In this document: piece after piece, positions 1 to 5,727 of the stretch
Layout: each line of letters begins with the position of its first letter
Position numbering within the stretch: position 1 is the first letter of the stretch
Source: an uncultured Rhodospirillaceae bacterium
GTDB lineage: Bacteria; Pseudomonadota; Alphaproteobacteria; Thalassobaculales; Thalassobaculaceae
DNA: 7,764 nucleotides
NCBI GenBank assembly: GCA_937891725.1
Contig: CALAHL010000310.1
Span: forward strand, 1-7,764
Direction of reading: 5' to 3'
The notes under the pieces: generated by a model
What the model was told of the DNA's origin: nothing
Database searches by the model: none
The model's input: only the letters and a program-made list of their open reading frames with translations
Translations under genes and position numbers: made by a program

Positions 1-46
1 ATTTGTAATCAGGGGGTCCCGGGTTCAAATCCTGGTGCCGGCACCA
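1..46 (+). tRNA. tRNA-Thr (anticodon UGU), 3' part only
   Basis: This is the 3' part of a tRNA whose 5' half lies before the window. Base 1 corresponds to tRNA position 31. Bases 2-8 form the anticodon loop, with T33 followed by the anticodon TGT at 4-6 (Thr, reading ACA codons) and A37. Bases 9-13 are the 3' side of the anticodon stem. The T arm is a 5-bp stem (19-23 with 31-35, one G-U pair) around the loop TTCAAAT (24-30). Bases 36-42 are the 3' acceptor strand, base 43 is the discriminator A, and an encoded CCA ends at 46. The D arm and 5' acceptor strand cannot be checked here, but every visible part is canonical, so it is probably an intact gene cut by the window edge. Confidence 0.93.
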
Positions 47-60
47 TCGTTCCAAACGAT
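46..60 (+). terminator. Short hairpin directly after tRNA-Thr
   Basis: A perfect 6-bp inverted repeat (ATCGTT at 46-51, AACGAT at 55-60) with a 3-base loop begins at the last base of the tRNA CCA. It could mark the 3' end or processing point of the tRNA transcript. It lacks the T-run of a classical intrinsic terminator and the stem is AT-rich, so the terminator call is weak. Confidence 0.22.
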
Positions 61-119
61 CCGGTTCGCCGTCTGGTCGCCTCCGCGCGTCTATTCCGCC
101 GGCTCGACTCCGGAACGCC

Positions 120-596
120 TCATGGGACCCGCCGAAAGACCAAATAGTCGACGGAGAACCGCCCCGGCCCGAGCGCGACCACAGCGAACATGGTCACCGC
201 CCACCACATGTGGATGTTCCACCAGACCTCAAAGGACGTGTAGATGAACGTCTGGATCACGGCGGTCATCAGCAGCAGACCCAGGGCGCCCAACCGGGTG
301 AACAGACCGACGATGACCAGCGCCGCCAGCACATGTTCGGCGACAGCGGTCACGTGGGCCGTGACGGCCGGGAACGGCAATCCGTACTCGTATTCGAACA
401 GAAACGGCTGGCTGGCGGTGATCTCGAAGATATTCCATCCCTCGACCTTGGTCCGGGCGGAAAACCAGAAGACCAAAGCGGTAGGCAGCCTTAGGGCCAG
501 CAGCGCCAACGGGCTCAGAATCTCCGTCACCGGCTCTCCCAAGGCGGCAAGTCTGTGAAAAATGCCGCCCCGATGCTGCATCTCATGCTCGCTCAT
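120..596 (-). CDS. bufD: DoxX family membrane protein of the bufferin operon (BufD)
   Basis: This 158-residue integral membrane protein of the DoxX family is the last gene of the bufferin operon. About four transmembrane helices are visible, near residues 27-47, 78-98, 100-119 and 128-145. DoxX-like features include a charged stretch after helix 1 (SARTKVEGW, 46-54), the GLPFP segment at 72-76, a Glu in the second helix (E87), the GLFTR turn at 97-101 and a closing GPGRFSVDY at 143-151. The ATG overlaps the stop codon of bufC as ATGA (593-596), indicating translational coupling. A second in-frame ATG five codons later is less likely for that reason. The biochemical role of DoxX partners in bufferin operons is not settled. 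A function in membrane redox chemistry or in handling the modified peptide or its metal is inference. The family call is firm, and the bufD name rests on operon context. Confidence 0.9.
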   Translation of the reverse strand: MSEHEMQHRGGIFHRLAALGEPVTEILSPLALLALRLPTALVFWFSARTKVEGWNIFEITASQPFLFEYEYGLPFPAVTAHVTAVAEHVLAALVIVGLFTRLGALGLLLMTAVIQTFIYTSFEVWWNIHMWWAVTMFAVVALGPGRFSVDYLVFRRVP

Positions 597-1393
597 GATC
601 CGGATCCTTGGTTCAGGTTAGTCTGATAGTGTCGGTCGTCTCGCAAGGCTCGGAACGCCCCCGCATCGAGGAGCGTCCGAAACGCCGGCGTCGGATCAAA
701 GCACGAGTCCAACGCAGATGCTGCCGCATCCGCATCTTCTGCGGAGTTCCCCTGCAACAGCGTCGCCGCGAAAGCTGCGCCCGCCATGGACAGCCGCACC
801 ATCTGGAGCTCCAGATCCGGCCGCGTGATCAGGACGGCCTCGGGGCCCTCCCTGAGAGGAACGGACGACGGCTGGGGCGCGGTCTGAGCCTGCCAGATCG
901 AGAGCACCGGATGGGACGATTGAACCAGCCGACAGGCCGGATGCGGCGTAAACCGAGCCGCAACAATCTGCGCTCCAAGATCGGAGAGGGACGCCGGATC
1001 GAGCGGTCCCGCATCCGCCGCGTGCAGCGCTTCGATCCGCGCCCGCTCCAGCCTGGCCACGTCGGCGAGATAGGGAACCGATTGCGCGGGCTCGAACGCA
1101 CTCAGAAAATCGGCGAACGCTCCACCGAAAGCCGCCAGCATCCGGTCCCTGGGCGGTTGCCGCTCAATGAACACACCCGCCGCTGCCTCAAAGAACGGCA
1201 CCCCCACAAGGCGCCGGACAACCGGAAACGCCTCGGCCAGACTGCCCGCCAATCCGTGGCGCAAATTGTTCCGATAGAGTCTGAAGCGAAATGCGCCTTC
1301 CGGATCCAACCAATCCGGTGCTGCGGCCCGGTCGGCCGACAGGAGCGCCTCGGCCACATCCCGTTCGAAGCCCTCACCGGTAAGGGCCGTCAT
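593..1393 (-). CDS. bufC: DUF2063 family MNIO partner protein (BufC)
   Basis: This 266-residue cytoplasmic protein has the DUF2063 N-terminal domain, often annotated as a putative DNA-binding domain. Its signature is visible: an F-x-x-YRNN segment (YRNN at 40-43), a helix ending in FPVVRRLVG (56-64), FF at 67-68, and PYLADVARLE at 107-116. A more variable C-terminal half (about 145-255) follows. In bufferin and related MNIO pathways the DUF2063 protein pairs with the DUF692 enzyme and helps present the precursor peptide; the DNA-binding label is misleading there. The start overlaps the bufB stop as ATGA (1390-1393), and its own stop overlaps the start of bufD in the same way, so the three are probably translated as a coupled unit. 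The length is normal for the family. No truncation or frame disruption is visible. Confidence 0.92.
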   Translation of the reverse strand: MTALTGEGFERDVAEALLSADRAAAPDWLDPEGAFRFRLYRNNLRHGLAGSLAEAFPVVRRLVGVPFFEAAAGVFIERQPPRDRMLAAFGGAFADFLSAFEPAQSVPYLADVARLERARIEALHAADAGPLDPASLSDLGAQIVAARFTPHPACRLVQSSHPVLSIWQAQTAPQPSSVPLREGPEAVLITRPDLELQMVRLSMAGAAFAATLLQGNSAEDADAAASALDSCFDPTPAFRTLLDAGAFRALRDDRHYQTNLNQGSGS

Positions 1394-2322
1394 TGCGCCG
1401 CCTCAACGGACCGGCCGACAAACCGATACCGGTCAAGCACGCAGCCCGCCCGAGAGACGTCGTCCGTCAGCGTGGCCCATGCCGGAATGTTGGTGTCCCA
1501 TTCGATCAGGCTCGGCCGAGGCCCAATGCGCGCGATCAAATGCTCGAACAGGCTCCAAACCGGGTCAGCGACCGGCGAGCCGTGATCGTCGATCAGCAGG
1601 TCGCGGCCGTCCGCCGGATCAACCGAGTGGCCTGCCAGATGGATCTCTCCGATCAGGTCGCCCGGCATCATGTCCAGGTATCGGCGTGCGCGCTCCAGAA
1701 CATCCCCGACGCTGCGATCGCCCAGATTGCTTTGGCTGATGTAAATATTGTTCACGTCGACCAGCAGCCCGCATCCGGTTCGCTCGGTCAGGCGGATCAG
1801 CAGTTCGTTTTCGGTCATCTCCGCACCGGGGAGCACCAGGTAGTTGGACGGATTCTCGACCAGTATCCGGCGGCCCAGGTACTCCTGAGTCCTCTCGACG
1901 TTCCGCACCACCCGATCGAGCGTGGCCCGGGTGAGCTGGATCGGCAGCAGGTCGGCGAAGTAGACGCCCCCGTGATCCGACCACGCCAAATGTTCCGAAA
2001 TCTGTGCCGGGTCGACCCGGTCAACCAAAGCCTTCAGGCGGGCGAGATGCGCGCGATCCGGGGCCGCCTCACCGGCCAATGACAGGGCGACCCCGTGCAG
2101 CGAGATCGGATAACGCGCCGCCACCGCGTCCAGAATTCGGAGCCGGGGACCACCATCGACCATGTAGGTCTCAGGATGAACTTCCATCCATCCGACCGGG
2201 CCGGACGACGAAAGCACCTCTTCGGTGTGCTGAAATTTGAACCCCGCGCCCGCCGCTACCGGAAGCCGGTTTCCGGTCCTGGTGCGCCATGGCGCGCGGT
2301 CTAGGGTGCCACAAGGGATCAT
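1390..2322 (-). CDS. bufB: Multinuclear non-heme iron-dependent oxidase (MNIO, DUF692), BufB
   Basis: This 310-residue TIM-barrel enzyme of the DUF692/MNIO family is the predicted cytoplasmic modifying enzyme for BufA. In characterised members, iron ions and oxygen are used to rearrange peptide cysteines; for bufferins, thiooxazole-type heterocycles are reported. Residues matching family metal ligands and signatures are all visible: H76 (SLHGV), E110-H111 (SEHLAW), E156-N157 (ENPSNY), D189 with N191-N192 (LLVDVNN), H228 and H232 (EIHLAGH), D246-H247, and E274/D276 (IEWD). The length is slightly above the typical 280 residues. The ATG at 2322 is the only in-frame ATG before residue 46, and an in-frame TGA lies four codons upstream, so the start is well bounded. 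No convincing Shine-Dalgarno sequence precedes it. It follows bufA by 76 bases and overlaps bufC as ATGA. Confidence 0.95.
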   Translation of the reverse strand: MIPCGTLDRAPWRTRTGNRLPVAAGAGFKFQHTEEVLSSSGPVGWMEVHPETYMVDGGPRLRILDAVAARYPISLHGVALSLAGEAAPDRAHLARLKALVDRVDPAQISEHLAWSDHGGVYFADLLPIQLTRATLDRVVRNVERTQEYLGRRILVENPSNYLVLPGAEMTENELLIRLTERTGCGLLVDVNNIYISQSNLGDRSVGDVLERARRYLDMMPGDLIGEIHLAGHSVDPADGRDLLIDDHGSPVADPVWSLFEHLIARIGPRPSLIEWDTNIPAWATLTDDVSRAGCVLDRYRFVGRSVEAAQ

Positions 2323-2398
2323 CTTCGGACTTCATGCATCTCGGCGTCCCCGGCTCCGCGATCGGGTCCGGATGGGCCGAAGGCTTTCACGTCACCGA

Positions 2399-2704
2399 TC
2401 AGCCGGTCGGCAGGTCGCGCTCCAGCGGCTCCAGGCTGCCAGACACGGAGCGGCCGTCCGCCGTCTTCAGGGTGGTGGACTCACACGTCCCGTTCGGAAC
2501 CAGCTTCCAGGCGTTGCCCTGATAGTCGACAGTCGAGGTCCCTGCGCAGGTGGTGCCTGGCCCGGCGGCGCAATCGTTCTTACCGGCCATCGAGATGCCG
2601 TAACACTTGACCATGTCCGCAGCCGTCGCGGGCATCGAAGTGGCGGCCGACAGACCGGCTGCGGTGGTCAAAGCCGCCGCAAGCGTCAAAGCGGATTTGT
2701 TCAT
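2399..2704 (-). CDS. bufA: Bufferin precursor peptide (DUF2282), BufA1
   Basis: This 101-residue secreted precursor is the substrate of the neighbouring MNIO system. An N-terminal Sec signal peptide is visible: MNKS, a hydrophobic stretch at about 5-22, then a likely signal-peptidase I site after ATAA (cut near residue 29). The mature part carries exactly four cysteines, C34, C45, C53 and C74, in the DUF2282 pattern: KCYG, AGKNDC, TCAG and NGTC. Characterised bufferins of this type are modified on cysteines, exported, and bind copper. The start is set by an AAGGAG ribosome binding site at 2712-2717, 7 bases before the ATG; an in-frame upstream extension to 2848 lacks this support and would hide the signal peptide. 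After C74 there are 27 more residues with two acidic/basic clusters, longer than I recall for the family, whose members usually end soon after the last Cys. Copper binding here is inferred from the family. Confidence 0.93.
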   Translation of the reverse strand: MNKSALTLAAALTTAAGLSAATSMPATAADMVKCYGISMAGKNDCAAGPGTTCAGTSTVDYQGNAWKLVPNGTCESTTLKTADGRSVSGSLEPLERDLPTG

Positions 2705-2711
2705 TTCAATT

Positions 2712-2717
2712 CTCCTT
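2712..2717 (-). promoter_or_regulatory. Ribosome binding site of bufA
   Basis: AAGGAG on the minus strand, 7 bases before the ATG at 2704. It is the strongest Shine-Dalgarno sequence of the bufferin operon and decides the start of the precursor. Its strength next to the poor site at bufB fits a precursor made in excess of its enzymes. Confidence 0.8.
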
Positions 2718-2783
2718 AGATGCTGAGCGCTTCGGTCCGTCTCCCGCGTCCGAGGCATGTCCTGAGCCTGAATGTATGCGCAT

Positions 2784-2813
2784 TGACGCTGTTTGGCCCA
2801 TGACAGGTTTTCA
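2784..2813 (-). promoter_or_regulatory. Candidate ECF-sigma promoter for the bufferin operon
   Basis: On the minus strand, AAAACC (2806-2811) is followed after 17 bases by CGTC (2785-2788), about 80 bases upstream of the bufA ATG. An AAC-type -35 with a CGTC-type -10 at 16-17 bases is the usual layout of ECF sigma promoters. In Caulobacter the equivalent operon is controlled by the ECF factor SigF, whose reported motif differs somewhat at the -10 (CGAA). No sigma or anti-sigma gene is in this window. Such short motifs occur by chance, so this is a candidate only. Confidence 0.3.
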
Positions 2814-2851
2814 CCTTGCCGTGAGCGGGCCATCCGCAACCCGATCACCCG

Positions 2852-3073
2852 CTATTTCGGCCCGAGAGCCGCCCCGACACGCTCGCAGACCCACAGCACA
2901 GCCACCGCATAGGCGGGGATCAATGCCGTGCGAAGATCCCACGCCCAGGTCCCGCGCAGCAGGCTCGGCAGGCCCTCCCATGTGCCCAGCGCCGGCAGTT
3001 CGACTCCGTTCCAACCGAACCAGGCCACCGCCCCACAGACCAAGGTCACCGCAAGCGCCACCTGATGTCTCAT
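2852..3073 (-). CDS. Small two-helix membrane protein of unknown function
   Basis: This 73-residue hypothetical protein has two hydrophobic segments, about residues 5-22 and 49-66, separated by a Trp-rich linker (W18, W21, W32, W43, W45). I do not recognise a family. Its ATG overlaps the stop of the upstream methyltransferase-like gene as ATGA (3070-3073), the best evidence that it is a real, co-translated gene. No own ribosome binding site is needed in that arrangement. It ends 147 bases before the bufA start codon on the same strand, so it may lie in the same or an upstream transcription unit. No terminator separating the two is evident. An overlapping reading frame of similar length exists on this strand but lacks the coupling. 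Confidence 0.65.
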   Translation of the reverse strand: MRHQVALAVTLVCGAVAWFGWNGVELPALGTWEGLPSLLRGTWAWDLRTALIPAYAVAVLWVCERVGAALGPK

Positions 3074-3936
3074 CCCTCACTCTCCGTTTCCGCCCGCAGT
3101 CCGATCAAGGTCATCGGCGATTGCGGTACGTACAGGTTGACCGGGGTAAGATCGGGCATCGGTGTGCTCCACGCAATATGGCGCCGGCCCGACGCCGCAT
3201 CGGATTTGGTGTAGTCATAGGCGTAGACCTTGCCGTTCCGCTCCCATTCGCAGCGCGTACCGGGCGGCAGGTCGGCATCCTGCATCATCGCGCGGGTCGG
3301 CACCGGCGGGGCGCCGGTCGCGTACAGCGCGTGTCCCGGCATGTCGTCGTCGAGCAGCGCCAGCGCGCCGCCCCGGGCGACCGTTTCCTCGATCCGCCGA
3401 CGATGGGAGATATGGTCGTCGAAATAGATCAGGGCTCCGTCCGGCAGCTCCCGGAACTCCGGATCATCGGACCAGTCGCCCAACCGGTAAGCGACGCGAG
3501 GATCCTTGGCCCGCAAGCGTTCGCGGACGATGTCGAAGGTCACGATCCGGCTGTCCGGGCTGGCCTCCGCCATCATCCAGGAGGACTGCCCCAAATAGGT
3601 GCCGCTTTCCACGATCAGCGGCGGCCTCAGCAGAGCCGCCGTCGCAAACACCCAGAAGCTCGAATTGTGCATGGTGCCGCCGGCATTGTCCCGCATGGGG
3701 CGGCGCGCATAGCTGGCGATGAACCGGTCATAGATCCGCTCCGCGTCTTCGTCACCCGGAAGACTTAGGTTGCGGGCCTCCAGCGCCTCGATCAGTTGTC
3801 GGAGCCGCGCCACCGTCTCTTGGCGCAGGCGCGCCTTCAGCACCGGTGAGCGGACCGAACGGCCAACCTCACGCTCGGCCTTTCCGGTCGCGGGCGGGGT
3901 CGAAGAAGCGCCGATAACCTGATACGTCACAGACAT
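3070..3936 (-). CDS. Class I SAM-dependent methyltransferase-like protein
   Basis: This predicted 288-residue protein has a Rossmann-type methyltransferase core. A helical, charged N-terminal region (about 30-80) precedes motif I, VESGTYLG (109-116), which fits the glycine-rich SAM loop. D135 in TFDI at the end of the next strand is where an acidic residue contacts the SAM ribose. YFDDH (171-175) followed by a helix and ALLDDDMPG (193-201) resembles the metal-dependent sugar or antibiotic O-methyltransferase groups (CmcI/TylF and Methyltransf_24 type). The substrate is unknown. I chose the ATG at 3936, with a modest AAGG about 10 bases upstream; an in-frame ATG at 4011 would add 25 residues and cannot be excluded. 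It is the first gene of a two-gene unit with the 73-residue membrane protein and lies divergently to the DUF423 gene. No link to bufferin modification can be claimed. Confidence 0.75.
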   Translation of the reverse strand: MSVTYQVIGASSTPPATGKAEREVGRSVRSPVLKARLRQETVARLRQLIEALEARNLSLPGDEDAERIYDRFIASYARRPMRDNAGGTMHNSSFWVFATAALLRPPLIVESGTYLGQSSWMMAEASPDSRIVTFDIVRERLRAKDPRVAYRLGDWSDDPEFRELPDGALIYFDDHISHRRRIEETVARGGALALLDDDMPGHALYATGAPPVPTRAMMQDADLPPGTRCEWERNGKVYAYDYTKSDAASGRRHIAWSTPMPDLTPVNLYVPQSPMTLIGLRAETESEG

Positions 3937-4047
3937 GGTTGAGCCTTGTCGCAAGAGTGGAGATCGGAGGTGGCCCGCGCCGTCCCGTTTGTCCACCATG
4001 GCAATCTGCATTCACGAATCCAACCGCTAAATCATGGGCTTGAAGAT
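3937..4047. promoter_or_regulatory. Divergent intergenic region
   Basis: These 111 bases separate the divergent starts of the methyltransferase-like gene (minus) and the DUF423 gene (plus), so promoters for both are expected here. I found no sigma-70-like pair good enough to place. The N-terminus of the minus-strand gene may extend into this stretch if its upstream ATG is used. Confidence 0.4.
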
Positions 4048-4425
4048 ATGGATCGATATGTGACGGCTTTGGGTGCGATTTTGATCTCGGCAGCGGTCGC
4101 CCTTGGAGCCGTCGGGGCACACGCGGTCGGAGCCGAGGACCCGTTTGCGCGTCAGCTCTGGCAGACCGCCAATCTGTGGCATGCGATCAGTGCGGTCGGC
4201 CTGTTTGCGACGGGGCTGGGGTGGTCTCGACTGTCCCCATTCTGGCGCGGGATCGGTGCCTGGGTGGTGGGCCTCGGGGTGGTTCTGTTCAGCGGTTCGA
4301 TCTATCTGCAGGCGCTTACCGAGTCTGCTCCGTTCCCCGGCTCGGCTCCCCTCGGAGGCAGCGCGCTGATCCTCGGCTGGCTGGTGATCGCGGGCGCGGC
4401 GATCCGGTCGGCACGGCACCCATGA
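4048..4425 (+). CDS. DUF423 family membrane protein
   Basis: This 125-residue small integral membrane protein matches the DUF423 family in length and motifs. These are LGAVGAHAV at 19-27, a WQTANLWHA segment at 38-46, FSGSIYLQAL at 81-90 and PLGGSALILGW at 101-111. Four transmembrane helices are predicted near 5-25, 44-60, 69-88 and 104-122. The biochemical function of DUF423 proteins is not known. The ATG at 4048 matches the usual N-terminus of the family; upstream in-frame codons would put a polar leader before helix 1. Only a weak GAAG precedes the start. It is divergent from the methyltransferase-like gene and sits 94 bases before the dehydrogenase gene on the same strand. Confidence 0.88.
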   Translation: MDRYVTALGAILISAAVALGAVGAHAVGAEDPFARQLWQTANLWHAISAVGLFATGLGWSRLSPFWRGIGAWVVGLGVVLFSGSIYLQALTESAPFPGSAPLGGSALILGWLVIAGAAIRSARHP

Positions 4426-4519
4426 CGGCAACTGTGATTGACGGGCCGGTTCCCGCTCGCCAGCATCGTTGCAGAGACGCCAAGACCACCAATTACAAAA
4501 AGACGAAGGGAGAAGCGCC

Positions 4520-5332
4520 ATGGTCGATCGGCCGGGACGGGTAGAGGGTAAAGTCATCGTGGTCGCCGGTGCGGGTTCGGTCGGGCCGGGCTGGAGCAAC
4601 GGGCGGGCTGCGGCAACCCTGTACGCACGCGAAGGGGCCACGCTCTATCTGATTGATATCGACCGGGAGTCGCTGGAAGAAACCAAACGTCTGGTGGTCG
4701 AGGCCGGCGCCACATGCCACACCGAGATCGGTGATCTGACCGACGGCCACACCGTTCGGGATCTGCTGGCCGATTGCGTGAAGCGGTTCGGACGGCTTGA
4801 CGTCATGCACAACAATGTCGGCGGCTCGGCCCCCGGCGGCGTGGCCGAGATGCCAGAGGAGCTTTGGGATCGGCAGATCGAGTTCAATCTGAAGACCGTC
4901 TACCTGGGCTGCCACCATGCCATCCCCCACATGCGGGAGAACGGCGGTGGCGCGATCATCAACCTGGCCAGTGTCGCTGGCTACCGGCACATCGGCACGC
5001 CGATCAATGCCTATGCCGCTGCCAAGGCAGGTGTGGTGCAGCTGTCCCGCGCCATCGGCGTGCAATACGCCAAGGAGAAAATCCGCTGCAACACGGTGGT
5101 TCCCGGCCTGATGCATACGCCGCTGGTGGAAGCGCGCCTGACCAAACAGCGCGGCAACAACGACGCCGAGGCGCTGATCGCTCGTCGTCACGCGCAGGTC
5201 CCGATGGGTCATATGGGCGACGCCTGGGACATCGCCTACGCGGCCCTCTACCTCGCCTCCGACGAGGCGAAATACGTCACGGCCACCGAAATCGTGGTCG
5301 ATGGCGGCTTGGTGATGAGCGCGCCGATCTAA
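4520..5332 (+). CDS. Short-chain dehydrogenase/reductase (SDR)
   Basis: This 270-residue classical SDR is predicted to carry out NAD(P)-dependent oxidation or reduction of an alcohol/carbonyl substrate that cannot be named. A Rossmann fold begins with a glycine-rich loop at 16-30 that reads AGAGSVGPGWSNGRA, longer than the usual TGxxxGxG. D46 at the end of strand 2 suggests NAD preference. NNVG is at 98-101 (family NNAG), and the catalytic set is N123, S151, Y165 and K169 with correct YxxxK spacing. A PG motif follows the active site, and the C-terminal VVDGG is typical. The start has an AGGGAG ribosome binding site at 4507-4512, 7 bases before the ATG. The 94 bases between it and the DUF423 gene hold no obvious terminator and only a weak TTGACG-type -35 at 4438-4443 with a poor -10. 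Confidence 0.94.
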   Translation: MVDRPGRVEGKVIVVAGAGSVGPGWSNGRAAATLYAREGATLYLIDIDRESLEETKRLVVEAGATCHTEIGDLTDGHTVRDLLADCVKRFGRLDVMHNNVGGSAPGGVAEMPEELWDRQIEFNLKTVYLGCHHAIPHMRENGGGAIINLASVAGYRHIGTPINAYAAAKAGVVQLSRAIGVQYAKEKIRCNTVVPGLMHTPLVEARLTKQRGNNDAEALIARRHAQVPMGHMGDAWDIAYAALYLASDEAKYVTATEIVVDGGLVMSAPI

Positions 5333-5390
5333 CCCGCCATCACGGCTGTTCACGAGCTCGGGAAGCCCCGCGTGAGGCCCTAAAACAGTG

Positions 5391-5441
5391 CCGCCCTCCG
5401 TGCCATCTCTGGATCATCAGAGGATAGGATGCGGAGGGCGG
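5391..5441 (+). promoter_or_regulatory. Inverted repeat that would hide the ribosome binding site of the 91-residue gene
   Basis: CCGCCCTCCG (5391-5400) and CGGAGGGCGG (5432-5441) are perfect 10-base complements. The intervening 31 bases contain a second small stem, CTCTG (5407-5411) with CAGAG (5418-5422), around a 6-base loop. The right arm includes the GGAGG Shine-Dalgarno sequence (5433-5437) and ends one base before the ATG at 5443. In RNA this structure would block ribosome access to the start. It could be a translational switch or, less likely, a terminator for the upstream gene, since no T-run follows. Confidence 0.55.
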
Positions 5442-5442
5442 T

Positions 5443-5718
5443 ATGGCCGATATTCTGAATTTCCCCGAACGGCGGGCGACGATCCATTTCTCACCCGAGG
5501 ATCGTGCGGCCTTCCACCGGCTGCTCAACCGCCTCCGCCCTGCCGGGGCGATCGGCATCGACGAGGAACCCGGTCCCGGTATCGCCAGAGCCTATATCGT
5601 TGGTGCGGAGGGCGAGACCTTGGTCATAATTCGTAAGACCAGCGCGGGCGTGTCCGTCGACTCAGGCTTTGCCAACGCCACGATGTGGTCCGGACGCCAG
5701 ATGGCGCATTACGCGTGA
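5443..5718 (+). CDS. Hypothetical 91-residue protein
   Basis: This small soluble protein belongs to no family I recognise. It has a short polar N-terminus (MADILNFPERR), a likely helix at about 17-33 (SPEDRAAFHRLLNRLRP), and then a region of probable beta strands (49-75) ending in the aromatic, Met-rich tail MWSGRQMAHYA. It has no signal peptide, membrane segment or cysteine. A GGAGG ribosome binding site 5 bases before the ATG supports the start. That site lies inside a perfect inverted repeat, so translation may be controlled by RNA folding. The gene is 110 bases after the dehydrogenase gene on the same strand and converges on mipZ, with only 9 bases between their stop codons. Codon use resembles its neighbours, which argues for a real gene. 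Confidence 0.7.
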   Translation: MADILNFPERRATIHFSPEDRAAFHRLLNRLRPAGAIGIDEEPGPGIARAYIVGAEGETLVIIRKTSAGVSVDSGFANATMWSGRQMAHYA

Positions 5719-5727
5719 GGACCTCGC

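Noticed and set aside
94..115. TTCCG / CGGAA stem downstream of bufD as an operon terminator
   Set aside because: Five base pairs, a 12-base loop and no T-run on the minus strand; too weak to call.
608..1585. Long + strand reading frame (325 codons) opposite bufC and bufB
   Set aside because: Its translation is Arg/Pro-rich without any domain and lies antisense to two well-supported genes; this is a usual by-product of GC-rich codon use.
2235..2246. Match to the tRNA T-loop (GGGTTCAAAT on the minus strand) inside bufB
   Set aside because: About ten bases only and encodes conserved-looking enzyme sequence (GFKF), so it is not an attachment-site duplicate.
2794..2832. Inverted repeat TGGCCC / GGGCCA flanking the candidate -35 of bufA
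   Set aside because: Only 6 bp with a 27-base gap in GC-rich DNA, so expected by chance. It would be worth revisiting only if conserved.
2705..2848. In-frame N-terminal extension of bufA
   Set aside because: The internal ATG at 2704 has a strong ribosome binding site and begins a proper signal peptide; the extension would bury both.
4493..5353. 286-codon minus strand reading frame opposite the SDR
   Set aside because: Antisense shadow; the + strand carries all SDR catalytic motifs and a good ribosome binding site.
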